Below, piece after piece: positions 18,112-27,119 of a stretch of DNA of 64,000 bases (positions are counted from its first letter, which is position 1; each line of letters starts with the position of its first letter). The translations under genes were made by a program, and so were the position numbers. Source of the stretch: Vicinamibacterales bacterium (GTDB lineage Bacteria > Acidobacteriota > Vicinamibacteria > Vicinamibacterales > 2-12-FULL-66-21). The notes below the pieces were generated by a model. It searched no databases. It saw nothing but the letters and a program-made list of their open reading frames with translations, and was not told the origin of the DNA. The DNA lies in NCBI GenBank assembly GCA_036496585.1, contig DASXLB010000065.1, positions 23,282 through 87,281 of the forward strand, written 5' to 3'.

Positions 18112-18812
18112 CGGCGCCTCACCGGCGTCTTCTTGATCTCCCGGCAAATCTCCTCCAGGACGGCGCTCAGCGTCTGTCCCGCCGGCCTGAAGTCGTCGGC
18201 GGCGATCACGAGCGGCGCGCCAAGCACCACGAGCGGCGCGCCGTGCGACGGGCAGGCGATCGCCTGCTGAATCGTCAGGCCTCCGACCGCCTGCACCGGC
18301 ACCGACACCGCCGCCACGACCGCGTCGAGCTCGTCCATCGGGCTGAGGCCGCGCACCATCCGGCGTTCGTCGTAGCCAATGTGATGCACGATGACGTCGA
18401 CGCCGAGCCCTTCCATCCAGCCGGCCAGCGCCACCCGATCGGCGGCGCCCAGGTTGTCGCCCATCACCTTGACGCCGTGCCTGCGGCCGGCCTCGACGCA
18501 CTTGCGGATCGTCGCCTCGTGGGCGCGTCCCATCACGACGACGAAGCTGGCGCCCGCCTTCGCCGCCATCTCCGTTTCCAGATAGCCGCCGTCCATGATC
18601 TTCAGATCCGCGACAATCGGATGATCGGGAAAGACGGCGCGCAGCCGCTCGACGGCGCGAAGCCCGTGCGCCTGGATGAGCGGCGTGCCGGCCTCGAGCC
18701 AGTCGACCCCGGCGTCGACCGCCACCCTGGCCGTGTCGAGCGCTTCGTCGAGCGAAGTCAGGTCGAGCGAAATCTGCACGATCGGCGATCGCAGCGCGTC
18801 GAGGTCCGGCAT
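18108..18812 (-). CDS. 3-hexulose-6-phosphate synthase / 3-keto-L-gulonate-6-phosphate decarboxylase family
   Basis: This 234-residue (beta/alpha)8 protein belongs to the orotidine-decarboxylase suprafamily. It has the Asp of QISLDLTS, the Glu of LEAGTPLI and the hallmark D-x-K-x-x-D in VADLKIMDGG, which bind Mg2+ and phosphate in HPS and UlaD. The reaction is either aldol addition of formaldehyde to ribulose 5-phosphate or decarboxylation of keto-gulonate phosphate. No phosphohexuloisomerase (HPI) is nearby, which favours a UlaD-like role. The ATG at 18812 has no ribosome site but lies 6 nt after TATGAT. It overlaps the next gene by 4 nt. Confidence 0.8.
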   Translation of the reverse strand: MPDLDALRSPIVQISLDLTSLDEALDTARVAVDAGVDWLEAGTPLIQAHGLRAVERLRAVFPDHPIVADLKIMDGGYLETEMAAKAGASFVVVMGRAHEATIRKCVEAGRRHGVKVMGDNLGAADRVALAGWMEGLGVDVIVHHIGYDERRMVRGLSPMDELDAVVAAVSVPVQAVGGLTIQQAIACPSHGAPLVVLGAPLVIAADDFRPAGQTLSAVLEEICREIKKTPVRRR

Positions 18813-18818
18813 CGTGCC

Positions 18819-18824
18819 ATCATA
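18819..18824 (-). promoter_or_regulatory. -10-like hexamer before the HPS/UlaD-like gene
   Basis: On the minus strand TATGAT is followed by 6 nt and the ATG at 18812, matching the leaderless pattern seen at other genes in the window. The divergent gap to the next plus-strand gene is only 31 bp. Confidence 0.45.
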
Positions 18825-18843
18825 GTCAACGGGGGGTCGTTTC

Positions 18844-19395
18844 ATGCGCGACGTGGCGGTGCTGGTCGGCAGCCTGCGAAGAGCTTCATTCAACCGCAAG
18901 ATGGCGCTGGCGCTGCAGCAGGTGGCGCAGGGCACGCTGGCGCTGGAGCTCGTCGAGATCGGCGCCCTTCCTCTATACGACGAAGACTTCGAAGCGGACG
19001 TCCCGTCGCCGGTGACGCAGTTTCGCGACCGCCTGCGGCGCGCGGAGGCCGTGCTGTTCGTCACGCCCGAATACAACCGATCGGTGCCGGGGCTCTTGAA
19101 GAACGCCATCGACGTCGGATCGCGTCCGTACGGCAAGAGCGTGTTCAGCCTGAAGCCGGCGGCGATCGTCAGCGTCTCGCAGGGCGTGCTCGGCGCGTTC
19201 GGCGCCAATCACCACCTGCGCCAGTCGCTCGTCTTCCTCGACATGCCGACGCTTCAGCAGCCGGAGATGTACATCGGCGGCGCGGCAAAGCTGTTCGACC
19301 AGGACGGGCGCCTGATCAACGACGATACGCGCGCCTTCCTGAAGAAATTCGTCGACGCCTTCGCGGGCTGGATCGAGAAGACGAGGCAGGGCTAG
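18844..19395 (+). CDS. NADPH-dependent FMN reductase (ChrR/YieF-like)
   Basis: This 183-residue flavodoxin-fold enzyme carries the FMN phosphate loop GSLRRASFNRKMA (residues 9-21) and the family motif TPEYNRSVPGLLKNAIDVGSR. Such enzymes reduce quinones, azo compounds or chromate by two-electron transfer from NAD(P)H. A G-rich stretch (GGGGGG, 7 nt before ATG) may act as ribosome site. It is transcribed away from the HPS-like gene and stands alone. Confidence 0.88.
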   Translation: MRDVAVLVGSLRRASFNRKMALALQQVAQGTLALELVEIGALPLYDEDFEADVPSPVTQFRDRLRRAEAVLFVTPEYNRSVPGLLKNAIDVGSRPYGKSVFSLKPAAIVSVSQGVLGAFGANHHLRQSLVFLDMPTLQQPEMYIGGAAKLFDQDGRLINDDTRAFLKKFVDAFAGWIEKTRQG

Positions 19396-19419
19396 GGCCC
19401 GCGCTACGGCGTCGTCGCA

Positions 19420-19435
19420 CAGACTTTCAGGTCTG
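19420..19435. repeat. REP-like palindrome (degenerate copy)
   Basis: CAGAC and GTCTG are separated by 6 nt in the gap between convergent genes, with a CTGCCCTGCC tail. The core resembles the palindromes at 29107, 51963 and 54407. Confidence 0.4.
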
Positions 19436-19453
19436 CCCTGCCTCACCGGGCGG

Positions 19454-21856
19454 TTACTCCGTGCGCAGCGACACCGATGGCGCGACGCGCATCGCCCGGC
19501 GCGCCGGGACCAGCATCGTCAGCAGCGAGGCCGCGGCGAGCACGAGCCCGACGATCGCGTAGGGCACCGGATCGCCGGCACGAATCGGCACCGGGGTGTG
19601 CTCGAAGACGCGGCTCAACGCAATCGCGCCCGGCACGACGAGCACGAAGCCCACGGCGAGGCCGACGGCGATCGGCCGCAGACCGGTGGCGAGAATCATC
19701 CGTGTGACCTGCGCGCCCGTGGCGCCGAGCGCCATGCGCACGCCGATCTCGCGCGTGCGCCGGCCGACGGCAAAGGCGACGACCCCGTAAATCCCGACGA
19801 GCGCGAGCACGATCGCGGTCACCGCCAGCGTCCCGGCCATGTCGACGAGGGGCATGAAGGTCGCCGCCGACGCCGCGTCGGCCGCCGCCAGCGTCGTCGG
19901 CAACGCGGCCGACCCCGGCCCGAGATCGCGGAGCGCGTCCCGCGCCGCCGCCTGCAATGTCCTGAGGTCGCCCGAGAAGCGCAGCACGAACTGGCCCGAC
20001 GGCGGCGCCGCCGGCGCGACGATGTAGAGCTGCATCGGGTCGAACGACGCTCCGGAAAGCGCGAGGTCGCCGCGCACGACGCCGACTACGTCCAGCAGAT
20101 CGTGCTCCGGCGTCTCGAGGATCGCGCCGAGGGCGCCGCCGCGCGGCCACCAGGCGTCGGCGAGCGCCTGCGAGACGACCGCGCCAGCCGCTGCCGCGCG
20201 GCCGTCCTCGTCGCGGAGCGCGCGCCCCTGGACGATGCGGCGATTGAGCGTGTCGAAGTAGTTCGGCGAGACGAGATTGATGGCGACGCGCCGGATCGGC
20301 GCCGACGCGCCACGCACCGACAGCGGTGTCCCTTCGCCGCCGAGCTCTCCCGTCGACCCGTGCCCGTAGGCTACGGCCACGACGCCTGGCAGAGCGGCGA
20401 GCCGCGCCACCGTTGTGGCGTACGCCGTCGTCGGCGCGGTCGGCGGCGGATCGTAGTTGGCGACAAGCAGGTGCGCGGCGTCGACGCTCGGATCCGGCGC
20501 GAGCAGCGCCGCTTCGACGCGCAGGAACAGCGCCGTGCCCGAAAGCAGCACCACGCTCATCGCGATCTGCCCGGCGATGAGCACGCTGCGCGCGCGCGTG
20601 CGGCCGGCCCCGGCGAGCGCGTCGTGTCCGCCGAGCGACGGCGCGAGCCGCTGGCGCAGCGATTCGACGATCGGTGTCGCGCCGGCGGCGACGCCGGCCG
20701 CGAGCGACGCCGCCGCCAGGTAGCTGAACACCGCCAGGTCGAGCTGCATCGGATAGAACGGCATCGCCGGGATCAGCGCGCGCATCGCCGCCGGCACCTG
20801 CGAGGCGATCCACGCGCTCAGCGGGACGCCGAGGAGCGCGAAGAGCACGCTCTCGCTCAGCAGCATCCGCAGCAGCCGCCCGCGGCTGCAGCCGATCGCG
20901 AGACGAACCGCGATCTCACGGCGCCGCGTCACCGCCCGCGACAGCAGCAGCAGCGCGACGTTGCCCGACGCGATGAGCAGGACCAGGCCGACGCTGCCGA
21001 GCACGAGCGGCACGACGAAGACCGCCACCGGCGCCACGGCGGGATCGTGGATGAAGGCGCCGTTGTTCAACGCGACCGCGGTCGTGCGATCGACGGCGAG
21101 CGTGTCCTGCTGCCGCATCAGCACGCCGAGCTCCGCCTGCGCTGTCTCGCGCGTGACGCCGCGCTTCAGCCGGCCCTCGACGACCAGCCATGCCGCACGT
21201 GGATCGTCGAAGAGCGAGACGCCCTGGCGCAGCGCCGGCTGGTTCGTGTAGGGCACCCAGATGCCTTCACCGCGTACTCGTCCTGGAAACGCCGCCGGCG
21301 TCACGCCCACGATCGTGAACGGCTGCCGGTCGAGGAGCAGCGGCTTGCCGAGGACGGCTGGGTCGGCGTCGAAATAGCGCCGCCAGACCTCGTCGCTGAT
21401 GACGGCGACCGGCGCCGCCGGCGGCTCGCATTCCTCGGAACGGAACGTCCGCCCGCGCTCGAGCCGATCGAGGCCGTAGACCGTGAAGAAGTTGCACGAG
21501 ACGAGCAGCGTCAGCGAGTTCGCCGCCTCCGCGCCCTGCCGGGCGTGGATCACCGTCCACGCCGCAAGCGGATCGACCGTCGTCGCACGATCGCGAAGCG
21601 CCTGATAGTCGCGCGTGGTCAACTGCGGCGCCTCGTGACGCGGCGCGCCGGACCCCGAGTACACCGGCTGCACGTGGACGAAGCTGCCGGGATCGGACGT
21701 GACTCTCGCCCGGAACAGCATCCCGTCGAGCACGGTGAAGACGCCGGCGTTGAGGCCGACGCCGAGCGCCAGCGTGACGATGGTGGCGATGGAAACGACC
21801 GGCGTCTTGCGGATCAGCCGGAAGGCGAAGCGCAAATCCTGTGTGACGCCGTTCAT
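19454..21856 (-). CDS. ADOP-type FtsX/MacB-like permease 2
   Basis: This 800-residue orphan permease has the ADOP plan: N-terminal helix after MNGVTQDLRFAFRLIRKTP, a periplasmic MacB-type domain, a central three-helix block (RRREIAVRLAIGCSRG), a second periplasmic domain, and a C-terminal FtsX block (REIGVRMALGATGAQ). The ATG at 21856 has AAGGAG 4 nt ahead and overlaps the symporter stop by 4 nt (ATGA), so it is translationally coupled to that gene. No ABC ATPase adjoins it. The coupling to a sodium/solute symporter is unusual and may be accidental or functional. Confidence 0.88.
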   Translation of the reverse strand: MNGVTQDLRFAFRLIRKTPVVSIATIVTLALGVGLNAGVFTVLDGMLFRARVTSDPGSFVHVQPVYSGSGAPRHEAPQLTTRDYQALRDRATTVDPLAAWTVIHARQGAEAANSLTLLVSCNFFTVYGLDRLERGRTFRSEECEPPAAPVAVISDEVWRRYFDADPAVLGKPLLLDRQPFTIVGVTPAAFPGRVRGEGIWVPYTNQPALRQGVSLFDDPRAAWLVVEGRLKRGVTRETAQAELGVLMRQQDTLAVDRTTAVALNNGAFIHDPAVAPVAVFVVPLVLGSVGLVLLIASGNVALLLLSRAVTRRREIAVRLAIGCSRGRLLRMLLSESVLFALLGVPLSAWIASQVPAAMRALIPAMPFYPMQLDLAVFSYLAAASLAAGVAAGATPIVESLRQRLAPSLGGHDALAGAGRTRARSVLIAGQIAMSVVLLSGTALFLRVEAALLAPDPSVDAAHLLVANYDPPPTAPTTAYATTVARLAALPGVVAVAYGHGSTGELGGEGTPLSVRGASAPIRRVAINLVSPNYFDTLNRRIVQGRALRDEDGRAAAAGAVVSQALADAWWPRGGALGAILETPEHDLLDVVGVVRGDLALSGASFDPMQLYIVAPAAPPSGQFVLRFSGDLRTLQAAARDALRDLGPGSAALPTTLAAADAASAATFMPLVDMAGTLAVTAIVLALVGIYGVVAFAVGRRTREIGVRMALGATGAQVTRMILATGLRPIAVGLAVGFVLVVPGAIALSRVFEHTPVPIRAGDPVPYAIVGLVLAAASLLTMLVPARRAMRVAPSVSLRTE

Positions 21857-23361
21857 AAGGCTCCTTGTGTCCGGCGTTGCGCCGGTGTTCCGGCCGGGAC
21901 CATCAGGCTGACCGCGTAGCCGACGGCGACGCAGATCGCTGTCCCCGCGGCAACATACCACGTCCACGCCAGCCTGGTCGTCCACCAGATCGCCAGCATC
22001 GTGATCGCCGAGACGACGATGCCGGCGACCGCGCCGGCGGCGGTGGCGCGCCGGGTCAGCACGCCGAGGCAGAAGGCGCCGAGCATCGGCCCGTAGACGA
22101 TCGACGCCGCCGTCAGCCCCGCCGTGAACACCGAACCCCAGCCGCGCGCGACGACCGCGATCAGGATCAGGACGACGCCCCAGACGGCGGTGCACCACTT
22201 CGAGAGTCGCAGCAGCGTGGCGTCGCTCGCCGTGCCGCCGGTCAGCGGATTGTAGAAGTCCAGCACGGTCGTCGAGGCGAGCGAATTGAGCGAGCCGCTG
22301 AGATTCGACATTGCCGCCGCGAAGATCGCCGCGATGACCAGGCCCGAGATGCCGTGCGGCAGCGTCGTGACGATGAAGGCGGGAAAGATCTCGTCGTTCG
22401 TCGTGGTCGAGGGACGCGGGGCGTGCTGATAGTAGGCATACAGCATGACGCCGATGCCGAGGAAGAGCACGAACTGAGCGAGCACGATGAAGCCGCTCGT
22501 CACGATGGCCTTCTGGCTGTCGCGCAGGTTACGGCACGTCAGCAGGCGCTGCACGAGCAGTTGGTCGGTGCCGTGGCTGGCGCCCGTCAGGAACGTGCCG
22601 CCGATGAGGCCGGCCCAGAACGTGAACGGCACGGTGAGGTCGCCGGAGAAGGAGAGGACCTGCAGCTTGCCGGCGGCGCGTGCGGTGGCGACGATCGCCC
22701 CCCAGCCGCCGGGCATCAAGTGGACGATCTCGTACGCGGCCAGCAGCGAACCGCCGACGTAGATCACGAACTGGATCAGGTCGGTCCAGATGACGGCGGC
22801 GATGCCCCCTTCGAAGGTGTAGAGGAGCGTCAGCACGCCGACAATCCCGATCGACCAGAGCCACAGGCCCGGGATGCCGGAGAAGCTCGACGCCAGTACG
22901 GCGGAGAGCACGAGCGAGGCGGCGAACACGCGGACGCCCTCGGCGAGGGCACGCATCAGCAGGAACAGCGCGGCGGCGACCCGGCGGGTGCCGGCGCCGA
23001 AGCGCCGCTCGAGCAGCCCGTACGCGGTCAGCAGCTCCCCGCGGAAATACGCCGGCAGCAACAGCCGCGCGATCACGAACCGTCCGGCGATGTAGCCGAT
23101 GAGCACCTGCAGGTAGGTCAGCGTGCCCCCCTGCTCCGGCCGCGCAAACGTGCCGTAGGCGAGCGCCGGCACGCCGATCAGCGTCAGCGTGCTGGTTTCG
23201 GTCGCGACGATCGACAGACAGATGACGATCCAGGGCGTCTGCCGCGCGCCGAGGAAGTAGTCCCGGACGCTGCGCTGCGACGTGCGGAAGCGCATGCCGA
23301 ACGCGGTGATGCCGGCGAGATAGGCGATCAGCACCACGTAGTCGATCGCGGAGAAGCCCAT
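21853..23361 (-). CDS. sodium:solute symporter (SSS family)
   Basis: This 502-residue transporter has about 13 hydrophobic helices. The SSS hallmark region is seen in AAIFAAAMSNLSGSLNSLAST, with YFLGARQTPW near the N-terminus and the helix GGTLTYLQVLIGYIAGR. Members import sugars, amino acids, sialic acid or carboxylates with Na+. Serine/threonine residues in the SNLSGSLNS segment fit the Na2 site. The gene ends inside the start of ADOP permease 2 (4-nt overlap), forming a two-gene unit. The substrate is unknown. Confidence 0.88.
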   Translation of the reverse strand: MGFSAIDYVVLIAYLAGITAFGMRFRTSQRSVRDYFLGARQTPWIVICLSIVATETSTLTLIGVPALAYGTFARPEQGGTLTYLQVLIGYIAGRFVIARLLLPAYFRGELLTAYGLLERRFGAGTRRVAAALFLLMRALAEGVRVFAASLVLSAVLASSFSGIPGLWLWSIGIVGVLTLLYTFEGGIAAVIWTDLIQFVIYVGGSLLAAYEIVHLMPGGWGAIVATARAAGKLQVLSFSGDLTVPFTFWAGLIGGTFLTGASHGTDQLLVQRLLTCRNLRDSQKAIVTSGFIVLAQFVLFLGIGVMLYAYYQHAPRPSTTTNDEIFPAFIVTTLPHGISGLVIAAIFAAAMSNLSGSLNSLASTTVLDFYNPLTGGTASDATLLRLSKWCTAVWGVVLILIAVVARGWGSVFTAGLTAASIVYGPMLGAFCLGVLTRRATAAGAVAGIVVSAITMLAIWWTTRLAWTWYVAAGTAICVAVGYAVSLMVPAGTPAQRRTQGAL

Positions 23362-23407
23362 CGGCCGCTGAAAGTATCATGGGGCGGGACGAGGGGGCGG
23401 GGGCCGA

Positions 23408-23518
23408 GTGGACGACGACTACAGAAAAATGATGACCTGGGTCGCGATTGCGCTCGTCGCGAGCGTGATCGCGGCGCTGGTGATCGTCACACTGGTGGTC
23501 CGTCATTACGGGCCGTGA
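23408..23518 (+). CDS. 36-residue single-helix membrane protein
   Basis: A GTG-started frame encodes a short acidic head (MDDDYRKMMT), one strongly hydrophobic helix of about 20 residues, and the tail RHYGP. A purine-rich GAGGGGGCGGGGG stretch lies ahead and a TATCAT box about 30 nt upstream. An 8-bp hairpin follows directly after the stop. The layout of ribosome site, helix, stop and hairpin suggests a real small membrane protein. It is not conserved in any family I recognise, and it sits between the divergent symporter and the M16 peptidase. Confidence 0.5.
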   Translation: MDDDYRKMMTWVAIALVASVIAALVIVTLVVRHYGP

Positions 23519-23541
23519 CGCGTCGAGGGTCCGTCGACGCG
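23519..23541. terminator. hairpin after the small membrane protein gene
   Basis: CGCGTCGA and TCGACGCG form a perfect 8-bp stem with a 7-nt loop directly after the TGA at 23516-23518. No T tract follows, so it is a possible terminator or mRNA-stabilising hairpin. Confidence 0.4.
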
Positions 23542-23581
23542 CGCGGATCGTCGCTGCCCGGTCGGTCCAGCCGGCTGCGTC

Positions 23582-26398
23582 TCACTGCGCCGCCGGCAGC
23601 AGCGTGACCGCCGTGCTGCGGTTCTCGGGGAAGTACCGAGTGAAGGCGTCCTTCACCGAGGCGACGGTCAGCGCGTTGATGCGATCGAGGCGGGTGGCGA
23701 TGATCGCCGGATCCTGCCGGTAGAGATCGACGGCCTTGAAGCGGTTCAGCCAGTAGCTGTTGGTCTTGAGCGCCGTCTCGTAGTTGCGGCGCGCGGTCTC
23801 CTTGACCTTGTTCAACTGCGCCTCGGTCGGCCCGTCGCGCTTGAATCGCGCCACTTCCTCGCGGACGCGCGCGGTCATCCGGCCGATGTTCTCGGGGGCG
23901 GCGCCGAAGCTGATCTCGACATGGCCGTCGCCGCGCTGCGGCGGCATCTGCGCGAGGCCGACCGAGACGGTGTAGGTCTGTCCGAGCTCCTCACGCAGGA
24001 TGTCGCGCAGCGACAGCTCGAGCACGTCGGTCGCGGCGAGCGCGAGCTCCTGCGCCATCGGATCGTCGGCGGCGGGCTCGGCGAAGTAGCTGATCACCGT
24101 TTCGCTCTTCGGCTCGCGCCCCTTCTGCACCGTCGCCTTCTCGTCCTGCGACGGGAAGTGAAGGCCGACGTCCTTATAGTTCGACGTGGCGGCGCCGCGC
24201 GAAGGCAGGCCGCCGACATAGCGCTGCAGCAGCGGCAGCGCCTGGTCGACGGTGAACGCGCCCACCATGTAGAAGTGGAAGTCGGCGGCATTGTTGAAGC
24301 GATCCGCGTAGAACCGGACCATCTTGCCGCGATCGAGCGCGTTGACGCGCTCGACGGTCAGCGGCCGCGAGGTGTAGTGGTTCGAGGTGTTGACTTCGTC
24401 CAGCTTGTCGCCGAAGACCGCATCCGGGCTGTCGAGGCGGTTGACCACGGCGGCGGTCAGCTGCCGCTTCATCAGATCGAAGGCCTGCGGGTCGTCTCCC
24501 GGCAGCGTGAACCGGGCGTAGAGAAGCTGCAGCGCCGTCTCGAGCTGGGCCGGCGCCGCCGCCCCTTCGATCCCGTGCATCGACAGCGACGCGAACGGCG
24601 TCGCGCTGGCGATGCGGCCGGCCAGCTGTTTCTGCAGTTCGACCGCCGTCATCCCGGACGCGCCCGAGACATTGACGTAGCTCGTGGCCAGTTCGGCCTC
24701 GACGTAGTCGTCGGGGGAGGCGAGCGAGGTGCCCCCCTTGGCCTGCATCGAGAACAGCACCTGATCGTTCTTATAGTCGGTCGGCTTGAGCCAGGCCTCG
24801 ACGCCGTTGGCGAACGTGACCACCGTCAGCCCGACCGCCTCGACGGTGCGGCGGGCGGTGATCGCGGCGGGCTCGGGCGGGTGGGGCACGAGTTCACGCG
24901 TCGACGTCGTGTCGTTCCAGGCCGCGACGGTGGTGGATTCGGCGGCGCTGAGCGCGCGTTTCAGCTCGGCCTCGGCCGGCACCGTGATCCCGGCCTTCTG
25001 GGGCGAGGTCGCGAGGATGACCCGGCCGTCCTCGGCGAGCAGCGTCTTGGCGAGCGCCGAGACTTCGCCGACCGTCACCGTCGGCAGCAGCTGCTGCACC
25101 AGGCGGTATTCGTAGGCGATCCCGGGGCTCGGTTCGCGCTCGAGGAAATCGTCGAGGTATTCCTGCGCGAACGATCCGCTCTCGGTCTTGTCACGCTCGG
25201 TATAGGCGCGTTCGTAGAAGGCGAGCATCCACTTGCGGGCGCGATCCAGCTCGCTGGCGCTGAACCCGAACTCGCGGGCGCGCTTGGCCTCGATCGCCAC
25301 CGCGGTCAGCCCCTCGGCGATCTTGCCGTCCTCGACGCCGGCGCCGAGCGACACCGTTTCGACGTCCTGGCTGAGCGGCCCGCTGCCGGTGCCGGCGCTG
25401 AGGAACTTGGCGTCAGGGCGCCTCGAGATTTCGTCGAAGCGATCGTTGAGCATCTGCTCGAAGATCCGCTGCACGAGCGACCGCCGGTAGTCCGCCACTG
25501 TCGTCTCGTACTCGCGCGGCCGCTGGCGCAGCAGCGTCACCGACGACTGCGTGACCTCGGGATCGGCGACGACGCTGACGAGCGCCTCCTCGTGCAGCGG
25601 CACGTCGGCTTTGGTCGGCGGCGGTTCCGGCGCGCGCGCCTTGAGGCCGCCGAAGGCCGCCGTGATCATGTCCACCAGCTTCTGCGGATCCACGTCGCCG
25701 ACCGCGACGACCGCCATCCGATCCGGGCGGTAGTAGGTGTCGTAGAAGGATTTGAGCCGGGCCGGCGGAAACGTCCGCAGGATGTCCGGCTTGCCGATCG
25801 GCAGGCGGTCGGCATAGCGGGAGTGCCAGAAGAGCACCGGGATCTGCTTGTCGCGGATGCGGGAGCCGGCGCCCAGGCCGCCGCGCCATTCCTCGATCAC
25901 GACACCGCGCTCCTTGTCGATCTCCTTGGGGTCGAGCGTGAGACCGCCGGCGAAGTCGGCGAAGGCGGTGAACCCCTTTTCGACGATCTCCGGCTTGTCG
26001 CTCGGCAGATCGAGCATGTAGATGGTGTTCTCGAATCCCGTCTGGGCGTTGACGTGCGGGCCCAGCCTGGCGCCGGTCGATTCGAAATAGGAGATCAGGT
26101 CGCCGGGCTTGAAATGCTCGCTGCCGTTGAAGGCCATGTGCTCGAGCATGTGCGCCAGCCCCTGCTGATCGTCCCCTTCGTCGAGCGAGCCGGCCTTCAC
26201 CGCCAGGCGGAGCACCACGCGGTTCGCCGGCCGGGCGTTCTGGCGCACGAAGTAGGTGAGGCCGTTACTCAGCCGCGCCGTGCGGACCGCCGCGTCGAAG
26301 GGAATCTTCTCCTGCAGCGCTTGGCGCGCCGCGATCGGCGCCAGCAGGAGCGTGACGAGGGCCGTGATGAATGCGAGGCGCGTTCGCGGGTGGGGCAT
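23582..26398 (-). CDS. M16 family zinc metallopeptidase (two-unit, pitrilysin-like)
   Basis: This 938-residue exported protein has a signal peptide (1-24), then two tandem M16 units. The N-terminal unit has the inverted zinc motif HMLEH (residues 83-87) and the third ligand Glu163, 76 residues downstream, so it should be active. The second unit (from about 480) lacks the motif and forms the other half of the clam-shell, as in pitrilysin and PqqL-type periplasmic enzymes. These degrade peptides in the periplasm. The ATG at 26398 is favoured over a GTG at 26413: it starts the signal peptide and sits 6 nt after the -10-like TACAGT. Confidence 0.92.
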   Translation of the reverse strand: MPHPRTRLAFITALVTLLLAPIAARQALQEKIPFDAAVRTARLSNGLTYFVRQNARPANRVVLRLAVKAGSLDEGDDQQGLAHMLEHMAFNGSEHFKPGDLISYFESTGARLGPHVNAQTGFENTIYMLDLPSDKPEIVEKGFTAFADFAGGLTLDPKEIDKERGVVIEEWRGGLGAGSRIRDKQIPVLFWHSRYADRLPIGKPDILRTFPPARLKSFYDTYYRPDRMAVVAVGDVDPQKLVDMITAAFGGLKARAPEPPPTKADVPLHEEALVSVVADPEVTQSSVTLLRQRPREYETTVADYRRSLVQRIFEQMLNDRFDEISRRPDAKFLSAGTGSGPLSQDVETVSLGAGVEDGKIAEGLTAVAIEAKRAREFGFSASELDRARKWMLAFYERAYTERDKTESGSFAQEYLDDFLEREPSPGIAYEYRLVQQLLPTVTVGEVSALAKTLLAEDGRVILATSPQKAGITVPAEAELKRALSAAESTTVAAWNDTTSTRELVPHPPEPAAITARRTVEAVGLTVVTFANGVEAWLKPTDYKNDQVLFSMQAKGGTSLASPDDYVEAELATSYVNVSGASGMTAVELQKQLAGRIASATPFASLSMHGIEGAAAPAQLETALQLLYARFTLPGDDPQAFDLMKRQLTAAVVNRLDSPDAVFGDKLDEVNTSNHYTSRPLTVERVNALDRGKMVRFYADRFNNAADFHFYMVGAFTVDQALPLLQRYVGGLPSRGAATSNYKDVGLHFPSQDEKATVQKGREPKSETVISYFAEPAADDPMAQELALAATDVLELSLRDILREELGQTYTVSVGLAQMPPQRGDGHVEISFGAAPENIGRMTARVREEVARFKRDGPTEAQLNKVKETARRNYETALKTNSYWLNRFKAVDLYRQDPAIIATRLDRINALTVASVKDAFTRYFPENRSTAVTLLPAAQ

Positions 26399-26404
26399 CC
26401 CGTG

Positions 26405-26410
26405 ACTGTA
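26405..26410 (-). promoter_or_regulatory. -10-like hexamer before the M16 peptidase gene
   Basis: On the minus strand TACAGT precedes the ATG at 26398 by 6 nt. No Shine-Dalgarno sequence is present, as at other leaderless candidates in this window. Confidence 0.4.
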
Positions 26411-26461
26411 CACCGAAGCAGGCGGTGCGCCGATCGTCAGGACGCGACAGAGCCGCGGCGC

Positions 26462-27073
26462 TCAGCGATAGCGCGCGAGGTCGATCCGCGCCTTCCAGAT
26501 CACGTTCGCCTGATCGTCGATCACGATGAGCGACGGCGACGGCGCCGACATGATGTCGGCACGCGGGAACGTGGCGTCGAGTCGCACCCCGGTCATCGAG
26601 TTGCCGGGTCCGATCAGGCCTGGCGGATAGACGGCGTCGCGCTTCAATGGCTGTGCCACCAGCGGCTTCGTCGTCGGGCCGGTCTCGATGTACAGCTCGT
26701 AGGGCGGCGGCTTCGCGTAGGTGTTGAGCGGATGAAGACGCGCCTCGACCACGAAGGTGACCAGACCGTCGAGGGGGGACATCGCCTTCGCCAGATCGCG
26801 ATCGGTGATCAGGTACTGCCCCTGTATCGCCTGTTCGTGCACGAACAGCACGGCACGGCGGAACTCGGTGATCACTTCCGCATGGTCGACCGTGCCGCTG
26901 ACGGCAAGCTCGTAGCCGCGGTTGAACGCCTCGAAGAGCGCGGTGTCGTGGGTGCGTCCGAGATCGAACGCCTCACGCGCCGACGGCACCTCGGCCTGAC
27001 GGGCGAACGCCGCGACCGCCAACACTGCGACGAGCACACCACGCACGCGAAGGCCTCCGGCCCGATTATGCAT
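26462..27073 (-). CDS. secreted protein of unknown function
   Basis: This 203-residue protein starts with a basic segment and a hydrophobic run (RGVLVAVLAVAAFARQ) that reads as a signal peptide. The mature part has a helical first half (REAFDLGRTHDTALFEAFNRGYEL) and a strand-rich second half ending DQANVIWKARIDLARYR. I do not recognise the family. The ATG at 27073 is chosen because it puts the signal peptide at the N-terminus. The frame is open further to 27145, into the divergent RidA gene. It lies 63 bp upstream of the M16 peptidase on the same strand. Confidence 0.65.
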   Translation of the reverse strand: MHNRAGGLRVRGVLVAVLAVAAFARQAEVPSAREAFDLGRTHDTALFEAFNRGYELAVSGTVDHAEVITEFRRAVLFVHEQAIQGQYLITDRDLAKAMSPLDGLVTFVVEARLHPLNTYAKPPPYELYIETGPTTKPLVAQPLKRDAVYPPGLIGPGNSMTGVRLDATFPRADIMSAPSPSLIVIDDQANVIWKARIDLARYR

Positions 27074-27107
27074 CCGGCGGCGCCGTCGAGCCAGCGGAGG
27101 CTCGCGG

Positions 27108-27113
27108 TAAGAT
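27108..27113 (+). promoter_or_regulatory. -10-like hexamer before the RidA gene
   Basis: TAAGAT ends 6 nt before the GTG at 27120. No Shine-Dalgarno sequence is seen. Confidence 0.4.
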
Positions 27114-27119
27114 GGCGCC

